From: Clavaria fumosa
Taxonomy: Eukaryota > Basidiomycota > Agaricomycetes > Agaricales > Clavariaceae
Direction: 5' to 3'
Assembly (NCBI GenBank): GCA_951802425.1
Contig: OX637795.1
Location: forward strand, 2,894,501-2,958,500
Length of the DNA: 64,000 nt
Shown: piece after piece, positions 22,060 through 34,365 of the stretch
Layout: every line of letters begins with the position of its first letter
Position numbering within the stretch: position 1 is the first letter of the stretch
Notes under the pieces: generated by a model
Database searches by the model: none
Seen by the model: only the letters and a program-made list of their open reading frames with translations
Told to the model about the DNA's origin: nothing
Made by a program: the position numbers and the translations under genes

Positions 22060-24080
22060 TTACTGGTCGCGAGCCTTTTCCTTCCCCTTTCGCGACCCTT
22101 CTGCCTCATCTACCTCTTCCACACTGGGACTTTTCTCCTCTGTCTGCTCTCCCTTCTCCTCCTCGACCAATCGCCTGGTCTGGTCCACTTGCAGGAACCC
22201 CATTAACTCGGCCCGCAATCGATCCTGCTCCTTCTCCACCCATTTTGTCACCAATGACAACTCCACCCCACTCGACAGCTTATGAAGTAACTCTTCATAA
22301 CCGAAGAATACCACTTCTAAACCACGATGCCCCCGTGTGCGGAATTCGCTGATTTGTCCACGTAATGTCAGCAAAACCCCATCCATCCCTAGCAGACTGT
22401 CAAACATCAACTCATTTTTAAATCCAATGAGTCACTTACTTTCTTTCTCCCATGCAACCTTTCTAAAGCACCCCTCATCTCCTGTGATTCTCCCCACGCT
22501 TCCTCTAATATTTTCAATGATTCTGAAAATGAAGATCAACATATTTTGACCATCATAATTACGGGACTTACCCTTGTAGTCTCCTCGCGACTTCTCCAAC
22601 TCAAGTTGCACCTCCTCCAACTCATGTCACGTTCCCCGGAGATTGACCTCTTGTTCTAATAAGGAAAAGAAGGAATAAGTTTAAGTATGCATAAAAAACA
22701 AATGAAACTCACCTTGCCATTCCCCATGGAGAGCCTCGAAATCTCTCTCCACCTCCTCCTTCTGCGACCTTTACATCCACCTCACTGGACATGGATACCT
22801 TTGTCGAGTCCACTCCCATCTCCTTAACTTCTCTGCCCTTCCCTACAGACTTGTGACTTTAGTAAAGTCATGGAATGCCAGGAAAATATTGGAACTTACC
22901 TTTTCTGCCCTTTCGCGTCTCTCTCCCCCTCACTATCTCCAAATCTCGACATGCCTCCTTCAATTTTTCATCTTGCCCTGATACAAAATTTTAATCGGCG
23001 ACATGGTAACATAAAAAGCAATTACTTACTCCAGTAATCCCTCCAGAGGATTTTAAAATTCCTTTCGAATTCCTCGTATTCATCCCTTACTGCGGCCAAC
23101 TCCACCTCCAGCTCCGCCTCCCTCGAGGACTTTGGCACCCACACTATCTTCTGCGTGGGCTCTGCGACTTGCTGTCGGAGCATTGCGAGCTCCCTCTTGA
23201 GATCGGCCCTCGGGATCAAAGTCCCCACGACCTCCTCCTGTTCCTCCACCAACTCCCTCGACAATGCTGGTTTCGCGACTCACCTCCTTGTCGACAACTG
23301 CGACCTTGTCCTCACCCGTTTCCCGCATCCTGCTCGCATCGGGGTCCCCGGAATCGGTAGGGTGGGAAGCCTTCCCCCTACTCGGCTCGCAACCTTGGGC
23401 ATCGCTGTGCCCATCGCTTCTGATCCTTCGGCACTCTTCAACGCCTCGTCGACCTGTGCATCATCCCACCCATATTCGTTTTTGACACGCCATCGACGAA
23501 ATTTCTGGACCCACGAGCATTTCCTGTGATCCTCCGCACACTGACGACATTTGCCGGCAGCGCTGCGCTCGCACTGCCGGCCCTTTGCAACACAGTTGTT
23601 GCAATCCTGTGATTCAGCGATTAGAAACGAGATGGAGGAATGAGAAATATTGCTACGCACCTCTCGCTCCATCCCATTCCACTCCTTATTTTCCTTCACT
23701 GATCCGATTTTCTTCCATGCTTTTAAAAATTCCACAGGCAATGGATCTGTTACACCCACGGAGTTACCCCCCATCTCGCTGGAGTTCGCGATGCTACCTG
23801 CCGCCTCGTTCGTAACCGCAACGTCACCCATTGACCCGCTTGGCCCTGCGATGTCGTCCCTCGCCTTGCTGGGACCCGCGACCTTACTCTTCTTCCCCTC
23901 ATGCTTCGCGACTTCCTCGCAAATGCGCATGCAATGCGCCTGTTCTTCTTTTTGCCGAGTTAGTAACTGGGCCAGGGCTTCTTTGTCACGGTCAGGCTCG
24001 GCCTTTTCGTACTCTTCGTACATGCGTGTCTTGTGCTTGAGCTGAGTTTCGGTGCATTTGAGGACATTGGAAGAGACCAT
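22060..24080 (-). CDS. Antisense, multi-exon Zn2Cys6-like gene inside E2
   Basis: A spliced gene on the strand opposite to gag-pol, convergent with pol and ending ~100 bp from it. Start ATG at 24080 (MVSSNVLKCTETQ). Exon 1 (24080-23661) is charged, with a repetitive GPSKARDD/GPSGSMGD stretch. Exon 2 (23606-23030) holds six cysteines, CNNC through KCRQC to RKC, spaced C-x2-C-x6-C-x7-C-x2-C-x6-C, which is the fungal binuclear zinc-cluster pattern. Canonical introns: 23607-23660, 22978-23029, 22843-22899, 22656-22712, another from 22571, and one before the last exon (donor gtaagt, acceptor gacag near 22,390-22,440). The last exon ends with TAA (22060-22062) followed by AATAAA. A TGA at 23280-23282 lies in exon 2, either a CGA loss or a splice donor (GTGAGT). 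Function unknown: a DNA-binding regulator is possible. A similar gene lies in E7. Confidence 0.65.
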
Positions 24081-24197
24081 GGTGGTTGTACTTATTTTTT
24101 TTTGTTTGGGTGTTGTGACCTGATCAACAAACATTGCGCTGACTAATCATCATGTGATCTCCACTCTCGCAGGGCTCGAGGCTTGAAGGGGGGGTAA

Positions 24198-25585
24198 TGT
24201 CAGGACCCATCCATTTTTCCCTTGCCCAAACCAACTTTACCAGCACCTACGAGCCTCCCGACATCCCTCTACAACCTCGCAAACTCCTCTACACACTTCT
24301 GGAACCCGCCATCCCCTTCTGGAAGCCTCCCCGACCTCTACCATGTTCACACGACACTCGCGACTATCATACTATACTCGCATCACCTCCCACCACCTTA
24401 CCCTACGTGTGTCTACCACCTGAACCTGCCAAATTGAGGCACAACACACAGTTATGCAATCTTTCTCAGCCGGCATGTGACTTGCCGCACGGCACCACTG
24501 ATGTCACTAGCATTACCTGTGTTACCAGCATTATCCACGTGACTTCCTGCCCAAGCGTCACCTGCATCACTACTACCATCCACGTGACCGCACACATGGA
24601 CCTTGCAACCTTAACGATGAAACACACTGCCAATGGCCAGTTGAGCACTACTTCGAATTATGCTTCCTTTCTTCTCCCCAGTCATCTATAACTATGATAA
24701 TTATGACCAAAGCATCTCTTTGTAACTATAGTTACCCATATGATTATTTAACTAAGTCATGACCCATGACCAGTCAGGTTCACGACCTTACTTGTGTTTC
24801 CCTTACCCCTCACGACCTTAGTAGAACATGTCCATAGTCACTTTATGACTGACCATACCCTGTACTACTATAGTTCTGTCACTTGGCAACCTCTGTACTT
24901 TTCCTTTTCCGTTATACTCTCTGTATGTACGTATATAAAGTTTCGCATGTACTTATGGTACTCCAGACTTGATATTGACACACTTTGGTTTAAGCTTGAG
25001 GCCACGACACCCTTTGAGCTTGGAACCATCACGATTGATAGGTCTTGTCTCTCTTGGTGACCTCAAGATCGTCAAGACACTTCTACTCTATTCTAACTCA
25101 TCCTCTGTGCTCATATAAACTTGTGCGCTTAAGTATTCTCTCTTATTCGTCTTGATACTGATTCCTTCGAACCCCACAGGTTCTCTCATTGGTTGACAAA
25201 GTCATTGCATTCACTGATACACTTTTTGACATTGTCATGACCACCCACGACTCTCTCAACATCATCTATTTCTCTCTCCTCATCTATTTCTTCCTTTATG
25301 CTTCGTTGGTCGACTTCGCGACCCTCTCAACATTATCTACTTCTCTCAACTTGTCTTTTTCCCTCTTTATACTTCGTCTACTGACCTCGTGACCTTCTTA
25401 GCGATGTCTCTCTCCTCTCTACTTGTTTCTCTTCATCCTCACATTCTCTTAGACATTCTCGCGACCTTCCAGGACCAAGCATTATTGACTGTGCTCAACA
25501 GTTGATTGGTCTCAGCAAGTTTCTAGAACTGGTCACCAACAAGTCGACCTTCGGTATTACTTACAAGATGGGACAGGCCCTAACA
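24198..25585 (+). repeat. E2 right LTR
   Basis: This 1,388-bp LTR is preceded by the purine tract and followed by CATTA. It preserves the empty site of the Tc1 transposon, near 24,925-24,945. Confidence 0.95.
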
Positions 25586-25590
25586 CATTA

Positions 25591-26110
25591 CCTGAGCTTG
25601 AATTGACCTTTGGCATCCAGAACATGATCACAATCTGTACAATGCTTTTGCATATTAATTGTGTTGCATTGTCTGCCACAGCATACTACAATTCTGATGA
25701 ACACATGACAGATTCTGCCAGAGAAAACATTGGGGCAAACAACAGGGAATCATGGTGCTGGCAGCCAATGAACCTAATTGGAGTTGTTCCTCTTTGATGA
25801 CTGCCTCTGACCAGATGATAATGAGGACTTTTAAAGGGAATGCAACATGGTAGGTGGAGATCACATTGATTTTGAGAGCCCTTGTTGACTGCTCCAGGCA
25901 TTGTATAAGAAACACTTTTTGTTTTGGCACTGTTCATTGATCACTGACACTCAGCTCAGTTTATATGTAATGTTCATCTTGACCTGATCTCTATGTTTAA
26001 TAAACAGATAAATCTAGCATGTTTTTAAAAGTTTGAAAAAATTATAGTTGGAATGGCAAACCATTATGGATAGCCACATATTGTTATAATAATTCTGGTT
26101 AACCTCCTTC
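25591..26110. other. Unassigned AT-rich DNA
   Basis: I see no convincing gene. Short frames on both strands have no recognisable domain. This is the right flank of the E2 insertion. Confidence 0.4.
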
Positions 26111-26595
26111 ATGATAATTTAGAAGATGAATATGAGGTAGAACTTATATAGACAAGCCTATAGTATATTATTAGGGCTACACAGCCACATTTTTGCATTG
26201 CAAAATATGTTATATTAGGGGAGATATTAGAAAGGCTAAGCAGCCCCATATGTATAAAACATAATTGGTGACAAACAAGTACAAATATATACACAACAAA
26301 ATGGTGTAAATTTTGTTATGCATATATTTATACTTATTTGTGACTAGTTCTGTTTTATACATATGGGGCCTAGCCCTCTCAATTTACACCATTTTTGCTC
26401 TCATAACTATGCCTATCAGATGCCTTGTTCCTGAGTAATTTATCACATATGTTTGTGTAACCAAAAATTAAGATTCACCTATATCTCCCCTAATATAACA
26501 TATTTTGCAATGCAAAAATGGCTGTGTGGCCCTAATAATATACTATAAGCTTGTTTATATAAGTTCTACCTCATATTCATCTTCTAAATTATCAT
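26111..26595. mobile_element. Nested foldback / MITE-like inverted repeat
   Basis: The outer arms (about 26,111-26,228 and 26,483-26,595) are inverted copies starting atgataatttagaagatga. A second inverted repeat lies inside (ccccatatgtataaaac at ~26,243; its complement at ~26,352). No coding capacity. Target duplications are not clear. Confidence 0.8.
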
Positions 26596-26791
26596 AAATT
26601 TGTGCATTTTGTGCAGTCTGCCAAGTGTTCTGAAACAGCAATAAATTGCCCAAAACAAGGGCACATGCCACTGTAATCTGTTTGAAATTTCATGTTTTAT
26701 ATATTTTGGAAGGATACAGTACTTTTTGTCAGCTTTGAATTCAGCATGATCTGTTGTGACCGAATCCACGGTTTACAATATTGACAGACGA
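26596..26791. other. 3' flank of RAD1
   Basis: No feature is recognised other than the presumed 3' untranslated region of the minus-strand gene ending at 26792. Confidence 0.4.
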
Positions 26792-29700
26792 CTATTCACC
26801 ACGGTGCAAGAACTCCCAGCACGCTTTGCCAGGCTCTACTCCAAGGATTTCTTGCACTTGCGGCAACTCCATCTCGCACAGGTGTCTGACACTGTCAAGC
26901 TTGCTCATAACGTATTTCAAGTTTTTGGATGTCACCCCTGGCAAGCATCGAAGAAGCCCTTCCGCTGCCTGGTTGACTCCAGTAGTCGCATTCGTGTCTT
27001 CTTCCGCACCAATGGAAATGGCTTTCATCATGTCCGGCTCGAAATTGTTTGTTTTGAGATCGTTAAAGATTTGAACCGATGCGTACGGTGATGAAGACCA
27101 TATTAAGCGGAGGCGCGGAAACGTCAGGGTCAGGAGAACCAATTTCGACTGGATCGTTGGTGACCACGGATTCTCAATTTCGGCGGGGGTCTTCTTGTTA
27201 GGAAGTTTTCCCACGGGTCTCGCGTACGATATCGTGTCAGCGATCATCTGTAAATGAATAAACGAGCACAACGGAGCACGGCGGTGACGACGGACCTCCA
27301 AACTGAAGGATCTGTGTTCTTCAAACTCGATAAGCAAGATAGGTTGCTTGTAGTGGACCGACATCAGCTCGCACTGCGTATACCTATAAAGATGGTTGGT
27401 AATTGCGATATGCCAGGCGTGCAATGCTCGACCCACAAACGGCCGTTGTTGAAACTGGAAATTAGATCTGGGATACTCTTCCGTTCAACACATATATCTG
27501 GCGTCAAGATATAGTCGCCAATTGTGAGAGTAGCAGGGATGACGAGCAATCTTGAGGCATGAAGAAGGGAGGGTAATGTAGACCTGAACTCGCGTACGTC
27601 GACGATGACCTATTGGCTGGTGTAAATGGAATGGTCTGCACGATTTGTAGAATCAGGGCTCGCACTTGCGAGGGTTCCTGCTTGATTTCCTTCCTACCTC
27701 CCGCAATCCGTGTACTAATACTCTTGATGATAGATTCACCACTACTTCCCCGTTGATCAACAACAGGAAGGAGCATTCCCTGAAAGGCAATGCATACGAA
27801 GACACAGGTTTAAGCATTTGAAGTAACTTACTGCTCTTTCCTTGATCAATCTCTCGAACGAGGCCTTCTCCCGCCTCATGCTCGCTAACAACTTGTGCTC
27901 TTCACAGCTGTTCTTGTACAACATGTGGTACACCCTGACGGCGAGGCCAGAGTTCATGCTCCTGTAAACCTACGAAAGTGAGTTATATTGCATAATTGAA
28001 TGTGAAGCAAGCTCTCACCTCGATGCGGCGCACAAAGTCTTCATTAGGCTCATACATTATGATGAATTTGGGTTGAATTTCTGCCAAGACCCGGTCGTCC
28101 GAGTCATTAGAATAGGCACGAACAAGAACGGTTTGCTTTGGGACCAGAAGTCCATAGTGTGTGTTAAGTTGCTCATCAAAATTTGTGTCCGTAAACTCTA
28201 GATTGAGGCTTTCGATGTTGCGACTACTGACAGGCTCCCCGTTGATTGTCGGGCCGATCCCGGGGAGATGCTGAGTCGTGGGGCTGTCATCAATCAGTCA
28301 GTGCAATGAATGTCCAAGGAGTCGGATGACGCACAATTCAGCAATGTCCCGAGCCTCCTGTACCATCGTCTCTTCGCCAAATACTAATCCCTTCTTCCGC
28401 TGGATATCTGACGAGAACCGATGGCTGGCAGACACATTAGCAGCAGGGGCGACACCTCCCCTGATTCGCCTCCGGGCACCGCGCTCGGCTTTCGCTTTAT
28501 CCTTTCGCTTCAAACCTTCACTTAGCCGCAAGTCATTGTCGGTGCGTGAACCATTCGATGCATCCTGTTGCATCAACATCGCGCCCGGAAACAAAGCCGC
28601 GGGCCTTCCGGCGCGCTCGCGCTCGCTCAGCTTGCCTTTCCACCATATATAACGTCGTAGCTTTTCCTCCATCATTTTACGTCCTTTCGTCCCATCTGAT
28701 GCGTCAGCATCCATAGTAGATAAGAAGTCTTTGATCAGGGCCGTAGATCGTGATGAACTAGTCATAATGAGTACAGTGTTAGTTCCCAGTGCGACTGTGC
28801 GGATTTGTTCAATGCACGAAGCAATCTCAGCTATGACACACTTACAAGCAGCCAGTGGGGTGCCTAATGACTCCTGTCTCATAATTTCACCCTCGATTTC
28901 GTGCAGTATCGCAGCCAGCAAGCTCCACTTTGGCAGTTCCTCGAGAACCGGAATCATATTATCCGGTAACCATGATCTCTGGTTCAGCACATCCTGTCCC
29001 CCACTGACATCATGCTTCTGCTGAGCTACGTTGTCTTGTTCATCTACATGTTCCCAATCTTCTTGAGGCTCTGCAACTGAGCCAATGACGGGCGCATTTC
29101 TCTTGGCGGTATGTGAGAAGAGATAGCACCGCTGTTTTGCAAGTTGAAATATGAGATTAGCAGCGTCTGTGAGGAGCCACGGTGACTGATGCTGACGGGC
29201 GCTGCCTGAGGCGCTGACGGAGTTGGATGCTATCAGTGCCTCTAGGTATGCATGGAAAGAGAGGGCGTCATAAGTGAGCAGATAGCTGCGCAGTCAGTTC
29301 TGAGCGGTCCGGTCTATTTCGAGGGCTAAAGCAACTCACGTGAGCAATCTTCGGAGCGTGCTCAGATCGTTGACCAATTGCCTCGTCTTTGGGCCGACCT
29401 TGTGCCAGACGGGATCGAGCTGTCGTCTCACGATCAGGTCGAATGAGTGAAAGTATGCATTTTCGATGGTGAAGTCATCAAGGTCAAGCTATCTCAAAGA
29501 AAGGCTCAGAATGGATCAGCACAAGCAAAGGGTGGATAGTTACTGCTGAATTTGATCGCTTAAGTTCTGAAAGAGTCATCGTCATGCATTGCATTATTGC
29601 AGTGTGAATTTCAGACATGTTGTCGGTCAGGTGCTGATACAATTCCATGACTTCCACCTTCCTCTTCTCTAAGGAGTCCTTGATTTCCTGATGGAACCTT

Positions 29701-30445
29701 GACTGTTCATCAGTACATGCAATTACGGTTCGCTGTTGTACAGAACGGACCGTGGATAGATGTGAACATTGCGAAGTTGAAGCTCTTTTAATATGTTCTT
29801 CAATGGTGATAATCCGGTTTTAATATGTTCAGGCTGGTCCGAAAAAGCCTTCAAGAATCCCTTTTGATTTTTCTCACGGTACAATCGCACGACGAACGCC
29901 TCAAGAGAGAGGGCGGTGACCCTGGTTATGATGAATGAGATGTCAACGGCACTTATAATGAAGCACACTTTTCTGCATGAAGAATGACGATTCCGGTGAT
30001 AAGATCGGTTGGAATATTGGATTGTAACATATCCACAACGAGGATTCGAGAAGTCATGGATATAAGCCCTCCATGCTTGTACAACTCCTGCCTATGATGA
30101 TAGGATTAGTGTAGAACAGACCCCCATAAACCTTACTCGCCTCTCTTTTTTTCCTATCTCATGATCTACTATTCTAAGTCCCGGCCTCCGACATCCCATT
30201 ATCCCCAAGTCGGTCCCAATTTCCGAACCTTCTTCTGCGGCAGCGTTCACGAGCAAAACGAGATTTTTGGGGGAGTCGTAGATCATAAGTAGTGTGCAAA
30301 CTATGCGCCGCAAACCCAGACCCCTCGCGAGAATCAGAAGGTCGCTTGTTGATGGGTCATGAATACGGTCGAGAACAGACTTTTGGAACGGAAGCATCGA
30401 ACTTGAGAGCTTGAGCCTCTGTCCACTACGAGAGTCTGTCGTCAA
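26792..30445 (-). CDS. RAD1: XPF/Rad1-type DNA repair endonuclease
   Basis: Catalytic subunit of the structure-specific nuclease (partner ERCC1/Rad10) that cuts 5' of bulky lesions in nucleotide excision repair and trims flaps in recombination. Nuclear. The N-terminus (from 30445) has the family signature [19 protein letters not shown]. The nuclease core shows [20 protein letters not shown] (GDx..ERK; ~27,455-27,515) and [19 protein letters not shown]. The C-terminus has tandem HhH character ([28 protein letters not shown]) up to TAG at 26792-26794. Many short introns; exons I could place include 30445-30137, 30087-29969, 29921-29751 and 29697-29544. One intron of about 53 bp separates NNGRL from YTQCEL in the nuclease. 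Frame is kept across the junctions checked, so the gene looks functional. It is head-to-head with DNA2. Confidence 0.92.
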
Positions 30446-30559
30446 CTGAGGCTAGTCGCAAATAAGATGCTGGTGGTGACGACACGATTTATGGAACAGG
30501 TGCCGCGCGGCTCAACTTTCGAGACACGACACAAGGGTAAATAACGCGGTTGAACAACA
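30446..30559. promoter_or_regulatory. Shared divergent promoter of RAD1 and DNA2
   Basis: Only 114 bp separate the two start codons, so both core promoters and 5' untranslated regions must lie here or overlap coding sequence. I see no clear TATA box. The stretch has CpGs (gccgcgcgg, aacgcgg), unlike the surrounding transposons. Confidence 0.7.
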
Positions 30560-33500
30560 ATGCCACCACAAGCTCCGCAGACAACGCGGGATCCGAGCAC
30601 CAGATGCACCGTAAAACGCGTTGAGGAGCTTCAGATTGACGGAAAGTTACAGAAGGTAACAATCCTAGCAATTCAAGCGTTGCATGAGACAAATTTAATG
30701 GATTAATAGCACCTGGTCGTCGTGGTTGACCGCGGGACAGAACAACGCTCCGTCATTCTGTGTGACGATTGGGCGTACACCGACATTCAACCTGGTGCGT
30801 TCGCATCCGGGCGCTTTACGTCCCATTAATCTTCTTTCAATGTAGGCGACATACTGAGCGTTATTGGCGAGTTCTCCCCCATCAACCCCCAATCCTCTTC
30901 CTCATCGGCCGCTTCAACTATAACAATCACATTCAAATATAATCTCCTTATTCATCATCCGGATCTACTCATGACGGCAACTGCTCTCACTAGCGTATCC
31001 TCTTGTGCTCGGCGGCCCTTGCTCGCGTCCTTCATTCGTTCCTCTGGGTCCGCTCCTGCTCTTGTATGGGGTAACATATTGCACGAGGTGTTTCAAGCAT
31101 GCCTAACGCAAGACCGGTGGGATGAGGTCTCGGTCAATGAAATGATAGATGAAGTAGTGCATCACGACATAGGCGCCTTGCTGAGTATCAATGCCTCAGT
31201 CGAGGAAGCTAAGAGAGAGGTCAGAACTAAGGCGAAGGGACTCAAAGCTTTCGCAGACAAGTATATAGCGCCAATACCCAGAGTAAGACCAATTTGAGCG
31301 GTTGTACATATTTGTCTAATGTTGCGTTCAAGGCTAATGCACTGCTTTCCGACACTCGCTCGAAAGGGAGTGAAAACTCGCGGCTTGCGATCCTTGGGTC
31401 GCTTGACGTGGAAGAAGACATATGGTGTCCGGCATATGGGTTGAAGGGCAAGATTGACGCCACTGTCCAGGGCATCATCTCCGACTCGTCGGTGCGATTA
31501 CCCACCGGTCCCACTCGATCGCATACCTCCACTACACTTACAAGTCGCCCCATGCCTCTTGAAGTGAAAACCGGGAAGGCGACTTATACATTGGAACATC
31601 GAGCACAGACAATTCTGTACACTCTTCTCGCAAGCCATCGCTATGGAACGAAAGTGGAGGATGGACTGTTGTATTACACACAGAGCGAGGAAGTGATAAG
31701 GGTGCCTAGAGGATGGAACGAATTGCGCGCATTGTTGATTGGCAGGAATGAGCTCGCTAAATGGGTGATGAAGAGGGTAAGAGCGAGTTGCAGCACCAAG
31801 CCAGAAGAGCAAACAGAATCGGATTCCTTCTTACCGCCTCCAATTGACGATGAAAGAACTTGCAAAAGATGTTACACTTTGGATTCCTGCATGCTCTATC
31901 GCAAGGTAAATTTTATCCCCTTAAGTACAACTTTACTCTGATTGCTGTCTATAGGCAGTGGAAAAGGTTTCAGACACCAACTCGCCAATCGCGGATATCT
32001 ATGCGGATAAGACAGGACACCTCACCCCGAATCAGTGTGAGTTCTTCAAGAAATGGGAAAACCTAATTGCGTTGGAAGAATACGACATGTTCCGATTCAG
32101 AAAGGAGCTGTGGACGATGGGCGCGGTTGAGAGAGAGCGCGTCGGTCGCGCTTTCTCAAAGATGCACCTTGACAATACCTTTCATGCTACTGCGAAATCT
32201 GGGGAGAAGAATCATCACTTCACCTATCGATTTATCCGAACAGCCGCAGATGTCGATCGCGGAACCATTTCTTATCTCAACGGCCACATGTGCATTGGCG
32301 ATGCAGTCATTCTCAGTGCTGAGCCGGACTTGCTGGCCCTGGCAAAGGGAAATATTTTAGGACTAGATTCTCATGGCGTTGTGCTTGGTTTGGATCGTCG
32401 CATCAGCGTTGACCTCGTTAAAAGCCGCTTCTTAGGGGGAGAACAAGAGGGGGCGAACAGAGGCCAGGTCATCTTCAGGATCGACAAAGATGATTTGTCA
32501 GGCGGAATGGGGAGGATACGAGATAACCTCGCTCAACTATTCTATGTCGACGGCGACAAACGACGGCTTGAGCTCATCGTCGACCTCCGGAAGCCTCGTT
32601 TTGCTTCTTCCGAGCCAACTGAGCCCGTTCCTTCAATGCCAGATAACCTCAATGCTAGCCAGCGACTCGCGGTTTCGAAAGCCCTCGCAGCCGAGGACTA
32701 TGCGCTTATCCTGGGCATGCCCGGTACAGGGAAGACAACGCTTGTCGCTGCACTCATCGGCATTTTAGTTAAGATGGGGAAGACCATTCTATTAACAAGC
32801 TACACCCATTCAGCCGTGGATACTATCTTGGCCAAATTGGTAGATGAAAGCTTCCCGATTCTAAGGCTTGGCAATGTCAATAAGGCATGACGCTAACTGT
32901 GGCATTTAATACACGACTGACGCTGGAGATAAAGATCCATCCAGCAGTGCGGAAATTTGCGCCCACGTTCGGGGAAATACCATCCTCGACAGAGCAAATG
33001 CGGCATCAACTGTTCTCCCCTCGGGTAGTTGCCACGACGTGCCTTTCTATTGACCAGTAGGACGCACCAAACTCTGAATATGCCAAATCATTAACTCTGC
33101 CACAGTCCGGTCTTCTCCTTCAGGAAATTCGATTACTGCATAGTTGATGAAGCTTCACAAGTCACATTGCCCACGTGTCTTGGACCTTTGAGGTTTGCGG
33201 ACAAATTTGTCCTGGTCGGAGATCACTTCCAGCTTCCACCCCTGGTCAGTCGCAAGCCGATCTCGCGCGCTTGCGCAAGGCCTTACTTAGTACATGATTG
33301 ACAGGTCAGAAATGCCAATGCTCGCAAGGGCGGCCTGGAGACATCTTTATTCCGAAGATTGTCAGACAGTCATCCCCATGCCGTCGTTGACTTAACCGAC
33401 CAGTACCGTATGAATGAGGACATCATGCTCCTTTCCAACAGGCTAATCTACAATAATCGGTTATGCTGCGGGTCACCGATGATAGCGCAACAATCATTAA

Positions 33501-34365
33501 GCTTGCCAGACTCATCCTTGCTTTCTCGCTTACACCGTTTTGGGACGACCAAATGTCGGGGGAATGAGTGCTGGATGGAGAGGCTTATAGCAGAAAGGTT
33601 TGTCTCGGACTCCCTTGTTTGTGTGACTTATGGTAAATTCTCTCCCAAGTTGCAAAGCTGTCTTTGTCGATACAGATTTCTGTCCGGCAAAGGATTCTCG
33701 AGTTGGGGACCTCGTCCACAATGTAGTGGAGGCCACCCTTATTCACCAACTGACGGAGTTCTTGATCCAGGCCGGCGTAAGGCAAGATCAGATCGGAATC
33801 ATTTCTTTGTATCGGCAGCAGAATAAATTATTATCACATCTATTGTTACGCCGCCCCGAGGTCGAGATCCTCACAGCCGACCGCAGCCAAGGCAGGGATA
33901 AAGACTGCATCTTGATCAGTATGGTGAGAAGTAATGACTCTGGTCAGGTTAGTACTCTGGTTCAATTCGGCATCTCACACGTCTGACACATGTCGTAAGG
34001 TTGGCGATCTACTCAAAGATTGGCGTCGCATAAATGTCTCCTTCACGCGCGCGCGAGCAAAGCTGATCATTTTTGGTTCCCGCACGACTTTACGAGCGGC
34101 CCCACTCCTTCAGGACTTCTTCGATCTAATGGACGGACAAGGATGGACCTTGGCTCTGCCATCCAACGCGCACACAATGCATCCGTTTCCGCTCACTAGC
34201 GGACCGATCACAGTCAAACGCGTTGCAGAAGTTACAGATTCATGTACTGAGAACAAAGAAAATTCTACTTTACTGAGGACAGGGAAAGTCGCAAAGAAAC
34301 CTAGAGTACAAAGTGGTTTGATGCGTAGCAGGCCAATGTTGCGAGATGTTCTGAACAATCAGTAG
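30560..34365 (+). CDS. DNA2: DNA2-type replication nuclease-helicase
   Basis: Cuts long flaps during Okazaki-fragment maturation and resects DNA ends; nuclear. I can place ten exons: 30560-30655, 30710-30794, 30846-31282, 31333-31905, 31955-32884, 32935-33056, 33106-33244, 33305-33597, 33650-33947 and 34000-34365. They total 1,112 codons plus stop, all in frame. Seen: OB-like N-terminus ([19 protein letters not shown]), nuclease ([30 protein letters not shown]), iron-sulphur cysteines ([16 protein letters not shown]), Walker [10 protein letters not shown] (~650), DEAS box (YCIVDEASQ, ~765), DQYRM, and C-terminal helicase motifs ([25 protein letters not shown]). Intron 5 appears to use GC instead of GT as donor. 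The protein begins almost at the OB-like region, shorter at the N-terminus than the yeast enzymes and closer in size to the human one (1,060 residues). Confidence 0.92.

Larger units (their letters stand above)
13090..25585 (+). mobile_element. E2: full-length Ty3 chromovirus-type element with antisense gene
   Basis: The element is bounded by TGT..ACA LTRs (left 13090-16079 including a Tc1 insertion; right 24198-25585) and flanked by the 5-bp duplication CATTA (13085-13089, 25586-25590). It holds gag (16132-18299), pol in the -1 frame (to 21964), an oppositely oriented spliced gene (24080 to 22060) and a purine tract gaaggggggg at 24184-24193. Coding parts are full length but carry about a dozen TGA codons and one retroposon insertion, so this copy is dead. 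Its decay is almost purely CpG transitions. Confidence 0.95.
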
